Positions 7,066 through 13,680 of a stretch of DNA of 13,680 bases are shown piece after piece. The position numbers were made by a program, and so were the translations under genes. The notes beneath the pieces were generated by a model. That model worked only from the letters and a program-made list of their open reading frames with translations. It was not told the origin of the DNA and did no database searches. The DNA is taken from assembly GCA_946626395.1 (NCBI GenBank), contig CAMOUF010000030.1, forward strand, positions 1 to 13,680, in the 5' to 3' direction. Every line of letters begins with the position of its first letter. Position 1 is the first letter of the stretch. Origin of the DNA: an uncultured Clostridia bacterium (GTDB lineage Bacteria > Bacillota > Clostridia > Christensenellales > Aristaeellaceae).

Positions 7066-7116
7066 TTACCTGATTATCTGGTAAAATAAAGTAATAATTT
7101 ATATGTTATTTCTAAA

Positions 7117-7145
7117 TTGGCCTAATTTTACGAACATTATACAAT
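7117..7145 (+). promoter_or_regulatory. Candidate sigma-A promoter toward spoIVB
   Basis: TTGGCC (7117-7122) and TACAAT (7140-7145) are 17 bases apart on the plus strand, with four of six and five of six consensus matches. It would give a leader of about 115 nt. The surrounding DNA (7020-7140) is very AT-rich. Confidence 0.35.
7126..7138. promoter_or_regulatory. Second PurR-box-like site
   Basis: TTTTACGAACATT matches the same consensus in 11 of 13 positions, keeping the CGAAC core. It is 80 bp from the first core and lies inside the spacer of the candidate spoIVB promoter, so any bound protein could affect both directions. Confidence 0.3.
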
Positions 7146-7209
7146 GATTCCAAATGACGTTTTTTTCCCTGATTCTCCATGCGTATCTTCTTGCAGGCGC
7201 TTCTTTCCA

Positions 7210-7238
7210 GCATAATTGCGGAAAAAACAGGCATATTG
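7210..7238 (+). promoter_or_regulatory. Candidate sporulation (sigma-G/sigma-F) promoter of spoIVB
   Basis: GCATA (7210-7214) and CATATTG (7232-7238) are 17 bases apart and end 31 bases before the spoIVB start. They resemble the forespore consensus GHATR / CATnHTA. B. subtilis spoIVB is known to be transcribed by sigma-F and sigma-G, which makes the match more credible, but the boxes are short. Confidence 0.35.
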
Positions 7239-7269
7239 AAAGATGATTCTTGAAAATCGGAGGAAGGGT

Positions 7270-8511
7270 ATGAGAAAAAGGAAAGAAAGGCTTCGGCGCT
7301 TCTTCGGGGCCGCGCTGGCCCTCGTCAGCGCGTGGATGATCTTTTCCCCCACCAGCCAGGCCCTGCGGGCGCTGCCGGAAAACTACCGGATGAGCGTGGG
7401 GCAGCGCTACGCGGTGAACGTAGGCGCGGCGGCCTTGAGCAGCCAGGATGAACGGCTGACCCTGAGCCAAAACACCCTGGTGGCCCGGGAAGAAGGCGAA
7501 ACAGAAGTGACGGTGAACCTGTTCGGGCTTTTGCCCATTGGCCGGATGCGGGTCACTGCCGGAAGCGAACGGCGGCTGATGCCCGGCGGCGCTGCGGTGG
7601 GCGTGGCGCTGGCTACCAAAGGGGTACTGATCATCGGCGTGTCGGACGTATCCGGCAAAAGCCCCGCCCAAAGCGCCGGGCTGAAAGCCGGAGACGTGAT
7701 CGAAACAGTAAACGGCCAGACGGTGACCAGCAGCCAGCATTTGGTGGATCTGATTTCCGGGTCGGGCGGATTGCCTTTGCAGCTGACTTACCAGCGAGAC
7801 GGAACAAATAAAAGCGTCTCGTTAAAGCCCGTGCTGGACAGCGCCTCCGGCCAGTACCGCATGGGCGCCTGGGTGCGGGACAGCACCGCCGGGGTGGGCA
7901 CGCTGTCCTGGTATGACCCGGAAAACGACGCCTACGGCGCCTTGGGCCACGCCATCAACGACAGCGATACGGGAAAGCTGCTGCCCATCCGGACGGGGGC
8001 CCTGCTGCGGGCGGACATCGTGGATATCAAAAAAGGGCAAAAAGGCCAGCCGGGCGAATTGCGGGGCAGCTTCCTCAGGGATCAGACGGTGCTGGGCAGC
8101 ATTGAGGAAAACACCAGCCTGGGCATTTTCGGCTTTTTGTCCAGCCCTTATGTGAATCCTCTGTATCCAGAGGGGCTGCCCATGGGTTTCCAGGAAACAG
8201 TGCAGCCCGGCCCCGCCACCATCCTGTCCACCATCGACGGGGAGGGCATCAAGGAATACGCCGTGGAAATCGTACAGGCGTCCCGGCAGATGACGCCTTC
8301 TCCCAAAAGCATGGTCCTGAAAGTCACCGATCCTGAATTGCTTGCCAAAACCGGCGGGATCGTGCAGGGCATGTCCGGCAGTCCCATCCTCCAGAATGGC
8401 CGGATCGTGGGAGCGGTGACCCATGTGTTCGTGGATGACCCCACTCATGGCTATGGATTATATATCGAATGGATGCTGAATGCCGCCCAGGCCATGGACC
8501 AGGCGGCTTAA
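7270..8511 (+). CDS. spoIVB: SpoIVB-type signalling serine peptidase (S55 family) with PDZ domain
   Basis: SpoIVB is made in the forespore, crosses the inner forespore membrane and cleaves SpoIVFA, releasing the SpoIVFB protease that activates pro-sigma-K in the mother cell. The 413-residue protein has a basic N-terminus and one hydrophobic segment (about 10-27) acting as anchor or signal. A PDZ domain follows (about 108-190, with SPAQSAGLKAGDVIETVNG at 131-149), then the S55 domain. His227 (GALGHAIND), Asp354 (KVTDPELL) and Ser369 (QGMSGSPI) keep exactly the spacing of B. subtilis His236, Asp363 and Ser378, so the catalytic triad is intact. I chose 7270 because GGAGG lies six bases upstream; a frame from 7243 would bury it. 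The gene diverges from the purine operon. spo0A, often adjacent in other species, is not here. Confidence 0.95.
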   Translation: MRKRKERLRRFFGAALALVSAWMIFSPTSQALRALPENYRMSVGQRYAVNVGAAALSSQDERLTLSQNTLVAREEGETEVTVNLFGLLPIGRMRVTAGSERRLMPGGAAVGVALATKGVLIIGVSDVSGKSPAQSAGLKAGDVIETVNGQTVTSSQHLVDLISGSGGLPLQLTYQRDGTNKSVSLKPVLDSASGQYRMGAWVRDSTAGVGTLSWYDPENDAYGALGHAINDSDTGKLLPIRTGALLRADIVDIKKGQKGQPGELRGSFLRDQTVLGSIEENTSLGIFGFLSSPYVNPLYPEGLPMGFQETVQPGPATILSTIDGEGIKEYAVEIVQASRQMTPSPKSMVLKVTDPELLAKTGGIVQGMSGSPILQNGRIVGAVTHVFVDDPTHGYGLYIEWMLNAAQAMDQAA

Positions 8512-8521
8512 CAGATGCAAC

Positions 8522-8556
8522 GAAAATGGCGCTGCCGAAGCAGCGCCGTTTGATTT
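8522..8556. terminator. Hairpin terminator after spoIVB, possibly bidirectional
   Basis: GGCGCTGC (8528-8535) pairs perfectly with GCAGCGCC (8540-8547) around the tetraloop CGAA, 16 bases past the stop. AAAAT lies before it and GTTTGATTT after it. On the minus strand the loop is the very stable C(UUCG)G and is followed by ATTTTCG, so it may stop transcripts from both convergent genes. Confidence 0.8.
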
Positions 8557-8557
8557 G

Positions 8558-8641
8558 GCTCAATAAAAAAGTTTGTGGGGGGAACCGCTCTTTGGATGCC
8601 AAAGAGCGGTTCCCCCCACACTCCCCTCCGAGAAAGCAATC
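8558..8641 (-). repeat. Palindromic dispersed repeat, copy 2
   Basis: Arms 8574-8595 and 8599-8620 pair perfectly over 22 bp with a 3-base loop (ATG). Read on the minus strand it begins GATTGCTTTCTCGGAGGGG and ends CAAACTTTTTTATTG, so it looks like a rho-independent terminator for the minus-strand kinase gene. It matches copy 1 (484-565) in flanks, G-run stem base, CTTTGG apex and T-rich tail, while the mid-stem sequence differs with compensating changes. Being in a gap between convergent genes fits either a terminator or a tolerated mobile repeat. Confidence 0.75.
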
Positions 8642-8687
8642 TACGATTTGATAAACACCGATCTTCTTTTTCAATGCTTTTCGGAGG
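8625..8687. repeat. Imperfect inverted copy of the repeat flank
   Basis: CCTCCGAGAAAGCAAT (8625-8640) recurs inverted as AATGCTTTTCGGAGG (8673-8687), with one indel and one mismatch. An outer pair, AATCTA (8638-8643) and TAGATT (8697-8702), adds to the symmetry, and a 6-bp hairpin GCTTTT/AAAAGC lies at 8676-8694. The region may be a longer or nested version of the palindromic element. Confidence 0.45.
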
Positions 8688-8753
8688 AAAAAGCCATAGA
8701 TTGATTGGTATCCCACAAGATTATATATAACCTTTGTGTTTGAGTTCATTTTG

Positions 8754-9881
8754 TTATTCCCGGTATTTCCGGGCACACTCGTTGACGATGGCCTGCATGG
8801 CGTCCATCTTTTCCAGCATATCCTTGGCCAGGGCGATCTGGCAGCGGGTACGGATCAGGTTGTGCTTTTCCTTTTTTACGTTGAAATACTTGTCGCCGTT
8901 GATGTAGTCGTCCAGGAAACGGGTGGCCAGTTCGCAGGCCAGCACGAAGCAGGAAAGGCCCAGGGTGGCGATTTCGTTTTCGGTGAGGGTTTTGGCGGTA
9001 TATTTGAGGAAGCCTTCCGCGAATGCCCAGAAGATGTTCAGGTTGATGCCCGCCTTGTCATAGTTTGTGGAATCCTCCTCCACAAAATTAGCGGCGAAGC
9101 GGATGGCGTCGCCAAAGTCGTGGCCCACCAGGCCTGGCATGACGGTGTCCAGATCGATCACCACCAGGGCCTCGTGGGTGGCTTCATCGAAAAGAACATT
9201 ATTGATCTTGGTATCATTGTGGGTCACCCGCAGAGGAAGCTGGCCCGCGTTATACATATCGGTCAGCTGGCAGGCTTTTTCCTGCACGGAAATGAGCCAA
9301 TCCAGTTCTTCCTTCACCTCAGCCACCCGGCCGCAGGGGTCGGCCTGGGCGTCCAGCAGCAAGGTTTCATAACGCTTGCGGGTATTATGGAAATCAGGAA
9401 TGGTGTAGAAAAGGCGGCTGGCGTCAAAATCCGACAGCAGCATTTGGAATTCCCCAAAGGCCGCTCCCGCGTTGCGCACCACATGAATGTCGTCCACCGT
9501 GTCGAAGGTGACAGAAGGCACATAATTGCAGATGCGCCAGAAGCTGTTTTCCTCGTCCATGAGGTACGTTTTCCGGTTTTCCCCTTCTTCGGTGTGGTGA
9601 TAATGCAGGCTGACCTTCTCCGGTGCTTTCTGCCGGATATATTCCGTGACCAGGTCGATATTGTCCATGAGCTGGATGGGATTGCGGAACGCATAGGTGT
9701 TCACCCGCTGCACCAGATAGGATTTGATCTGGGCCATGCCCGTGCCGTCGTCCCGGACGTAATTGGCTTTATAGGTACGGTTCACGTTGCCCTGACTCAC
9801 TTCCTCATAGGAGAAGAAGGGGCCCTGAATATGAAACGCTTCCCCCACCTGCTGCAGCTTGCGCGCCATTCGCTGATCCAT
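8754..9881 (-). CDS. APH-fold sugar kinase, N-acetylhexosamine 1-kinase (NahK)-like
   Basis: The 375-residue protein belongs to the aminoglycoside phosphotransferase/choline kinase fold. The catalytic loop is VTHNDTKINNVLFD (219-232) with likely base Asp223 and Asn228. The metal-binding motif is VIDLDTVMPGLVGHDFGDAIR (within 241-261), with Asp243/Asp245. The phrase IDLDTVMPGL...DFGDAIR is typical of NahK, which makes GlcNAc/GalNAc 1-phosphate, and of relatives often labelled mucin desulfatase. The true substrate is inferred, not shown; another hexose or a small metabolite is possible. I placed the start at 9881 (MDQRMARKL), with GAGG nine bases upstream. A longer frame from 10019 would contain the promoter at 9945-9973. 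It lies downstream of, but separately transcribed from, glycogen phosphorylase. Confidence 0.85.
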   Translation of the reverse strand: MDQRMARKLQQVGEAFHIQGPFFSYEEVSQGNVNRTYKANYVRDDGTGMAQIKSYLVQRVNTYAFRNPIQLMDNIDLVTEYIRQKAPEKVSLHYHHTEEGENRKTYLMDEENSFWRICNYVPSVTFDTVDDIHVVRNAGAAFGEFQMLLSDFDASRLFYTIPDFHNTRKRYETLLLDAQADPCGRVAEVKEELDWLISVQEKACQLTDMYNAGQLPLRVTHNDTKINNVLFDEATHEALVVIDLDTVMPGLVGHDFGDAIRFAANFVEEDSTNYDKAGINLNIFWAFAEGFLKYTAKTLTENEIATLGLSCFVLACELATRFLDDYINGDKYFNVKKEKHNLIRTRCQIALAKDMLEKMDAMQAIVNECARKYRE

Positions 9882-9944
9882 GCTTGCTAACCTCGCTTTG
9901 CTTTTCACCGTTCCGGTTTTATGATCTGGAAAATCTCCGACCAT

Positions 9945-9973
9945 ATCATACCTGATTTTTCCTGAATTGTCAA
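9945..9973 (-). promoter_or_regulatory. Sigma-A promoter of the NahK-like kinase
   Basis: On the minus strand TTGACA (9968-9973) is a perfect -35, followed after exactly 17 bases by TATGAT (9945-9950). It gives a leader of about 57 nt before the start at 9881, and rules out the longer frame beginning at 10019. Confidence 0.85.
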
Positions 9974-9987
9974 CTGTATGGCCTCCG

Positions 9988-10059
9988 GCAAAGCAAAAGG
10001 CGGGCAGCCCTTCCTCCACCGTTTGCGCAGGAAGCGGAGCCCGCCCTGATTTGCTTTGC
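9988..10059 (-). terminator. Composite terminator after glycogen phosphorylase
   Basis: Three nested stems pair in register: GCAAAGCAAA (9988-9997) with TTTGCTTTGC (10050-10059), GGCGGGC (9999-10005) with GCCCGCC (10039-10045), and CTTCCT (10010-10015) with AGGAAG (10029-10034). On the minus strand the GC stem is followed by TTTTGCTTT, as in a rho-independent terminator. It lies between the glgP stop and the next promoter. Confidence 0.75.
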
Positions 10060-10074
10060 TCGCGCTATCTCAGA

Positions 10075-12501
10075 TTATTTCAGGTGCCAGATCTTATCGT
10101 TATATTCCCGAATGGTACGGTCGGAGGAGAAGATGCCGGAGCAGGCGGTGTTGGTGATCGCCATGCGCAGCCATTTTTCGCGGTTCTGATAATCCGCGTC
10201 CACCCGGCGCTGGGCCATGGAATAGGAGCCGAAATCCTTGAGGACGAAGTAAGGATCGCTGAAGAGCAGGTTATGGTAAATATCCTGCACCACAGCAGGG
10301 TTATCCGGGAACAGGGTGCCGTCGATGATCTGGGTCAGAGCCTTGCGCAGCTCGGCATTGTTCTCGTAGATATGCATGGGAGAATAGGTGCCTTCCCGGT
10401 AGAGGTCCGCCACCGTATCGGCCCGCATGCCGAAGATATAGATGTTGTCCAGGCCCACCTGGTCGTGGATTTCCACATTGGCGCCGTCCATGGTGCCGAT
10501 GGTCACCGCGCCGTTCATCATGAACTTCATGTTGCCAGTGCCGCTGGCTTCTTTACCGGCGGTGGAAAGCTGCTCGCTCAGATCCGCGGCGGGAATCAGC
10601 CGTTCAGCGGCGGACACGCAATAGTTCTCCAGGAAGATGACCCTCAGGAGCTTGCTGGCCCGGGGGCTCTTTTCGATCAGCTTGCTGATGGCGATGATCA
10701 TGCGGATGATCTGCTTGGCCATATGATATCCGGGGCTGGCCTTGGCGCCGAACACGAACACCCGGGGCGTCATGGTAAAGTTGGGATCATCCATGATGCG
10801 GTTGTAGAGCACCAGGATATGCAGGGCATTGAGCAGCTGGCGCTTATATTCGTGGAGACGCTTGGCCTGCACGTCCAGCATGAAGTCCGGGTCGATGGTC
10901 TGGCCCTGCTGGCGGGAAAGGAAATCGGAGAAGATTTCCTTGTTCCGTCGCTTGATCTTTTCAAATTCCGCCTGGAACGCGGCGTCCTCCCGATAGGGAA
11001 GCAATTCCTTGAGCTTTTCGGGCTCCTTGATCCAGCCATCGCCAATGGTGTCCTTGATCAGTTGGGTCAGGCCGTCGTTGCAGCTCATGAGCCAGCGGCG
11101 GTGGGTGATGCCGTTGGTGATGGCGCAGAACTTCTTGGGCATGAATTCATAGTAATCCCGGAAGGTGTCTTCCTTGAGGATTTCGCCATGGAGCTGGCTG
11201 ACGCCGTTGACGGAATAGCTCATAGCCACGCACAGGTTGGCCATATGCACCTGATCATAGGCAGTGATCGCCATCTTGGCGATGCGGGGGTCAAAGCCGT
11301 TCTGATAGTGATCGGCCAGGCGCTTGCACACCCGCTCGTTGATTTCCTTCACGATCATGTAGATGCGGGGCAGCAGGCTCTTCATCATCTTTTCGGGCCA
11401 CTTTTCCAGGGCCTCGCTCATGACGGTATGGTTGGTATAAGCCACGGTGTGCTGCACGATCCAGCTGGCCTCGTCCCAGCCCAGGCCCTCTTCGTCGATC
11501 AGGATGCGCATGAGCTCGGGAATCGCCAGGCCGGGATGGGTGTCGTTGATATGCACGGTCATCTTTTCCGGCAGCAGGCGGAAATTCCGGCCAAAGCGGC
11601 GCTTGAAATCCTTGATGGCGTACTGCAAGGTGGCGCTGGTAAAGAAGTAATGCTGCTTTAAGCGCAGTTCCTTGCCCTCGTAATGGTTGTCCTCTGGATA
11701 GAGCACCTTGCTGATCACGGAGGAAAGCTCCTCTTCCTGCAGGGCCTTGGTATAGTTGCCGCTGTTAAAGGAATGCAGGTCGATGGCCTTGGAGGAGCGG
11801 GCGCGCCACATGCGCAGGGTGTTCACGGTTTCGCAGTTGTAGCCTGCCACGGGCATATCGTAGGGCACGGCTTCCACGGTATAGTAATCCCGGAGCCGGT
11901 AAACGGTGCGGCCGTCCACATTGGTCTGGTCCACATTGCCGCCAAATCGCACCTCGCACACGTCTTCCATGGCGGGCACTTCCCACACGTTGCCGTTTTC
12001 CAGCCAGTTGTCCGGCGCTTCCACCTGCTGGCCGTCAATGATACGCTGACGGAACAGGCCCAGCTCATACCGGATGGTGCAGCCCATTGCGGGCATTTGC
12101 AAAGAGGACAGGCTGTCCAGGAAGCAGGCGGCCAAGCGGCCCAGACCGCCGTTGCCCAGGCCGGGTTCCGGCTCCTCCCGCAGCACGGTGCGCCAGTCCA
12201 CGCCCAGTTCAGCCAGGGCCTGGCGGTATGCGTCGGTGGAGCACAGGTTCAGCACGTTGCACTGCAGGCTGCGGCCCGTCAGGAATTCAACGGACAGATA
12301 ATACAGCCGCTTGCCGGTAGAGTGCTTGTCCTTTTCCCGATACTGCACCCACTTTTGCATGATCTGATCCTTTACCGTGGAGGCCAGGGCGAAATAAATC
12401 TGCTGGGGCGTGGCGTCGGCCAGGGTGCGGCCGTTGTAGCGCTGCAATTTACCAATAATGGATTGTTTAATGGATTCTTTATCAAATTGCGTGGTCGGCA
12501 T
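10075..12501 (-). CDS. glgP: Glycogen/alpha-glucan phosphorylase
   Basis: This cytoplasmic PLP enzyme cleaves the terminal alpha-1,4 glucose of glycogen or maltodextrin with phosphate, giving glucose 1-phosphate. The 808-residue length is standard for GT35. N-terminal landmarks include YYLSVEFLTGRSL and GLGNGGLGRLAACFLDS. The family signature EASGTGNMKFMMNG (651-664) contains the PLP lysine, Lys659, followed by GTMDGANVEI. VQAKRLHEYKRQLLN precedes it in the C-terminal domain. I chose 12501 because AGGAGG (12513-12518) lies 11 bases upstream and MPTTQFDKES begins a plausible N-terminus; the longer frame to 12675 runs through the promoter and the upstream terminator. It is transcribed alone, with a promoter and a terminator of its own. 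No glgC, glgA or glgB is in the window. Confidence 0.97.
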   Translation of the reverse strand: MPTTQFDKESIKQSIIGKLQRYNGRTLADATPQQIYFALASTVKDQIMQKWVQYREKDKHSTGKRLYYLSVEFLTGRSLQCNVLNLCSTDAYRQALAELGVDWRTVLREEPEPGLGNGGLGRLAACFLDSLSSLQMPAMGCTIRYELGLFRQRIIDGQQVEAPDNWLENGNVWEVPAMEDVCEVRFGGNVDQTNVDGRTVYRLRDYYTVEAVPYDMPVAGYNCETVNTLRMWRARSSKAIDLHSFNSGNYTKALQEEELSSVISKVLYPEDNHYEGKELRLKQHYFFTSATLQYAIKDFKRRFGRNFRLLPEKMTVHINDTHPGLAIPELMRILIDEEGLGWDEASWIVQHTVAYTNHTVMSEALEKWPEKMMKSLLPRIYMIVKEINERVCKRLADHYQNGFDPRIAKMAITAYDQVHMANLCVAMSYSVNGVSQLHGEILKEDTFRDYYEFMPKKFCAITNGITHRRWLMSCNDGLTQLIKDTIGDGWIKEPEKLKELLPYREDAAFQAEFEKIKRRNKEIFSDFLSRQQGQTIDPDFMLDVQAKRLHEYKRQLLNALHILVLYNRIMDDPNFTMTPRVFVFGAKASPGYHMAKQIIRMIIAISKLIEKSPRASKLLRVIFLENYCVSAAERLIPAADLSEQLSTAGKEASGTGNMKFMMNGAVTIGTMDGANVEIHDQVGLDNIYIFGMRADTVADLYREGTYSPMHIYENNAELRKALTQIIDGTLFPDNPAVVQDIYHNLLFSDPYFVLKDFGSYSMAQRRVDADYQNREKWLRMAITNTACSGIFSSDRTIREYNDKIWHLK

Positions 12502-12550
12502 GCTTCTTGATCCCTCCTGAATTATCGCAATGGATAGATACGCAAAATTG

Positions 12551-12579
12551 ATTATACCATGTTTTTCCCTGTTCGCCAA
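12551..12579 (-). promoter_or_regulatory. Sigma-A promoter of glgP, extended -10
   Basis: On the minus strand TTGGCG (12574-12579) and a perfect TATAAT (12551-12556) are 17 bases apart, and TGG directly before the -10 makes it extended. The leader to the start at 12501 is only about 43 nt and contains the AGGAGG site. Confidence 0.8.
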
Positions 12580-12581
12580 TA

Positions 12582-12625
12582 GAAAAATTGGGAGAACGCT
12601 ATATTTGAAGCATTCTCCCCAAAAA
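12582..12625 (-). terminator. Rho-independent terminator after the GltD-family gene
   Basis: On the minus strand an 11-position stem (12609-12619 with 12590-12600, one C-A mismatch) encloses an 8-base loop and is followed by AATTTTTC. The five-T run is at 12583-12587. It lies about 165 bp past the stop of the upstream gene and directly before the glgP promoter. Confidence 0.75.
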
Positions 12626-12786
12626 GGAATCGGAAGTTTATTGAATCGGCACAAGGAAATGGAGGCAATAGACAATAGGACGGGCGTGCAGAATGCAGAT
12701 ACATAAGCTATGACAGGATTGCAGACAATCGTGGGAAATGCAAACGGATCTGAAAGCTCTTATTGCATTGCATCGGGTGGCGGCTT

Positions 12787-13680
12787 TTAAATTTCCTGCT
12801 CGGCCTGGGCGGCGGCGTCAATGGTGTCCACCGTCGGCGCGTTTGGATAATCGGTGGTAATGGGCATAGGCAGGGACTGCATATAGGCGTGCATGGCTTC
12901 GGCCACGCGCTTGGCGTTGGCGACGGCCTCCACCACGGTGCGCGCGCCGCTGGTGGCGTCGCCCGCGGAGAACACGCCGTCCCGGCTGGTGTGGCCGTCC
13001 TCGTCCACAGTGAGCAGGCCGCCCTTGCCGGTATCAATGCCCTTGGTGGAGGACACCAGATTGCTTTCCGCCCCCTGGCTGACGGCGATGATCACGCCGG
13101 TGCATGGATACAGCTTTTCCGTGCCGGGCACGGGGCTGATCCTGCCATCCTCACCCACCTGGCTGTCAGCCAGAATCACGCCGTCCTCCCGGATTTCCAC
13201 GGTGCATTTGTTCATAATAAAGTCCACGCCCTCCAGCTTGGCGTAGCTGGATTCATACTGGCTGGCGGTCAGGGTGTCCGTCAGGTTGACGCAGGTGACG
13301 AACCGGGCGCCCTTGCGCACGGCGGTGCGGGCGCAGTCCATGGCGGAGTTGCCGGTGCCGATCACCATGATCCTCTCCCCCAGCCGGAACGCGTCGGGGC
13401 TGGCCAGATAATTGATAGCATAGGTCACATGGCCCAGGCTTTCCCCCCGGACGTTCAGCTTCCTGGGCCGCCACAGGCCCGCCCCCACGAACACGCTCTG
13501 GTAGCCGTCCCGGAACAGATCGTCAATGGTGATGGCGGAGCCGATGTAGGGGTTGGGCCGGAATTTGATGCCCTTTAATTCCAGATGCCGGTACGCCATA
13601 TCGTCCAGCACGGAATCCGGCAGGCGGAAATCGGGGATGCCGTAGCGCAGCACGCCGCCGATTTTGTCCCGGCCGTCAAA
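12787..13680 (-). CDS. GltD-family FAD/NAD(P)-dependent oxidoreductase, 5' end outside window
   Basis: The C-terminal 297 residues are visible; the start lies beyond the right edge. The fragment begins FDGRDKIGGVLRYGIPDFRLP, the conserved stretch after the first FAD dinucleotide fold in the small subunit of glutamate synthase and its relatives. The NAD(P)H Rossmann motif VIGTGNSAMDCARTA is at 106-120. FSAGDATSGARTVVEAVANAKR (237-258) is the second FAD contact. GltD normally passes electrons from NADPH to the GltB subunit, but the same module serves in dihydropyrimidine dehydrogenase, sulfide dehydrogenase and stand-alone reductases, and no gltB is visible. I therefore leave the symbol empty. 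Residues 275-297 form a loose Ala/Gln-rich tail. It ends with TAA at 12787-12789. The 165 bp from there to the terminator hold nothing I recognise. Confidence 0.9.
   Translation of the reverse strand, partial: FDGRDKIGGVLRYGIPDFRLPDSVLDDMAYRHLELKGIKFRPNPYIGSAITIDDLFRDGYQSVFVGAGLWRPRKLNVRGESLGHVTYAINYLASPDAFRLGERIMVIGTGNSAMDCARTAVRKGARFVTCVNLTDTLTASQYESSYAKLEGVDFIMNKCTVEIREDGVILADSQVGEDGRISPVPGTEKLYPCTGVIIAVSQGAESNLVSSTKGIDTGKGGLLTVDEDGHTSRDGVFSAGDATSGARTVVEAVANAKRVAEAMHAYMQSLPMPITTDYPNAPTVDTIDAAAQAEQEI

Larger units (their letters stand above)
6908..7269. other. Divergent control region between purE and spoIVB
   Basis: This 362-bp gap has no gene. It holds the purE promoter, two CGAAC-core boxes, a TTTTACC/GGTAAAA inverted repeat (7064-7070 with 7080-7086) and two candidate spoIVB promoters. 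The middle (about 7020-7145) is strikingly AT-rich within a GC-rich window. I see no tRNA, small RNA or riboswitch here. Confidence 0.7.

Noticed and set aside
484..8641. The two palindromic repeats as part of a CRISPR array or a composite transposon
   Set aside because: There are only two copies, 8 kb apart, with housekeeping genes between them and no spacers, cas genes or transposase.
8324..8776. A 150-codon minus-strand frame crossing the spoIVB end and repeat copy 2
   Set aside because: Its translation comes from the palindrome and from antisense spoIVB sequence, it overlaps the kinase stop, and it has no ribosome-binding site.
9882..10019. N-terminal extension of the NahK-like kinase to 10019
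   Set aside because: The region contains the TTGACA-17-TATGAT promoter and part of the glgP terminator.
12502..12675. N-terminal extension of glycogen phosphorylase to 12675
   Set aside because: It would run through a terminator and a strong promoter. AGGAGG directly precedes the ATG at 12501, which gives the normal family length.

Overview
The window looks like chromosomal DNA of a spore-forming, anaerobic, fairly GC-rich Firmicute, probably a gut Clostridia/Eubacteriales member (inference; no rRNA or marker gene is present to place it). The clues are a SpoIVB sporulation peptidase, an Fe-S-type PurF, strong AGGAGG ribosome-binding sites, textbook sigma-A promoters, and a clostridial-style purine pathway that uses the archaeal-family PurO with a stand-alone AICAR transformylase instead of bifunctional PurH.

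Layout. (1) 1-419, minus: the N-terminal part of a GNAT acetyltransferase that runs off the left edge. It is much more AT-rich than everything to its right and is separated from the purine genes by a 22-bp-arm palindrome (505-552). (2) 568-6907, minus: a compact operon purE-purC-purF-purM-purN-purO-purH(AICARFT only). Overlaps of 4 nt (purF/purM, purM/purN) and very short gaps indicate translational coupling. A 109-bp gap before purO holds an inverted repeat and a possible internal promoter. (3) 6908-7269: a divergent control region with the purE promoter, CGAAC/GTTCG boxes like Bacillus PurR sites, and candidate sigma-A and sporulation-type promoters for the gene on the other side. (4) 7270-8511, plus: spoIVB, then a terminator and a second copy of the palindromic repeat. 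(5) 8754-9881, minus: an aminoglycoside-phosphotransferase-fold sugar kinase resembling N-acetylhexosamine 1-kinase, with its own promoter. (6) 10075-12501, minus: glycogen/alpha-glucan phosphorylase, with its own promoter and a composite terminator. (7) 12787-13680, minus: a GltD-family FAD/NAD(P) oxidoreductase cut by the right edge, followed by a terminator.

How the genes work together. PurF, PurN, PurM, PurE, PurC, the AICAR transformylase and PurO cover steps 1, 3, 5, 6, 7, 9 and 10 of IMP synthesis. purD, purL, purB and any purK must lie elsewhere. The phosphorylase (glucose 1-phosphate from glycogen) and the anomeric-type sugar kinase both deal in sugar 1-phosphates, but they have separate promoters, so a joint role is only a hypothesis.

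I do not see a clearly novel defence, mobile or RNA system. The signals most worth following are the paired palindromic repeats with covarying stems, the split PurH, and the two regulatory regions of the purine genes.
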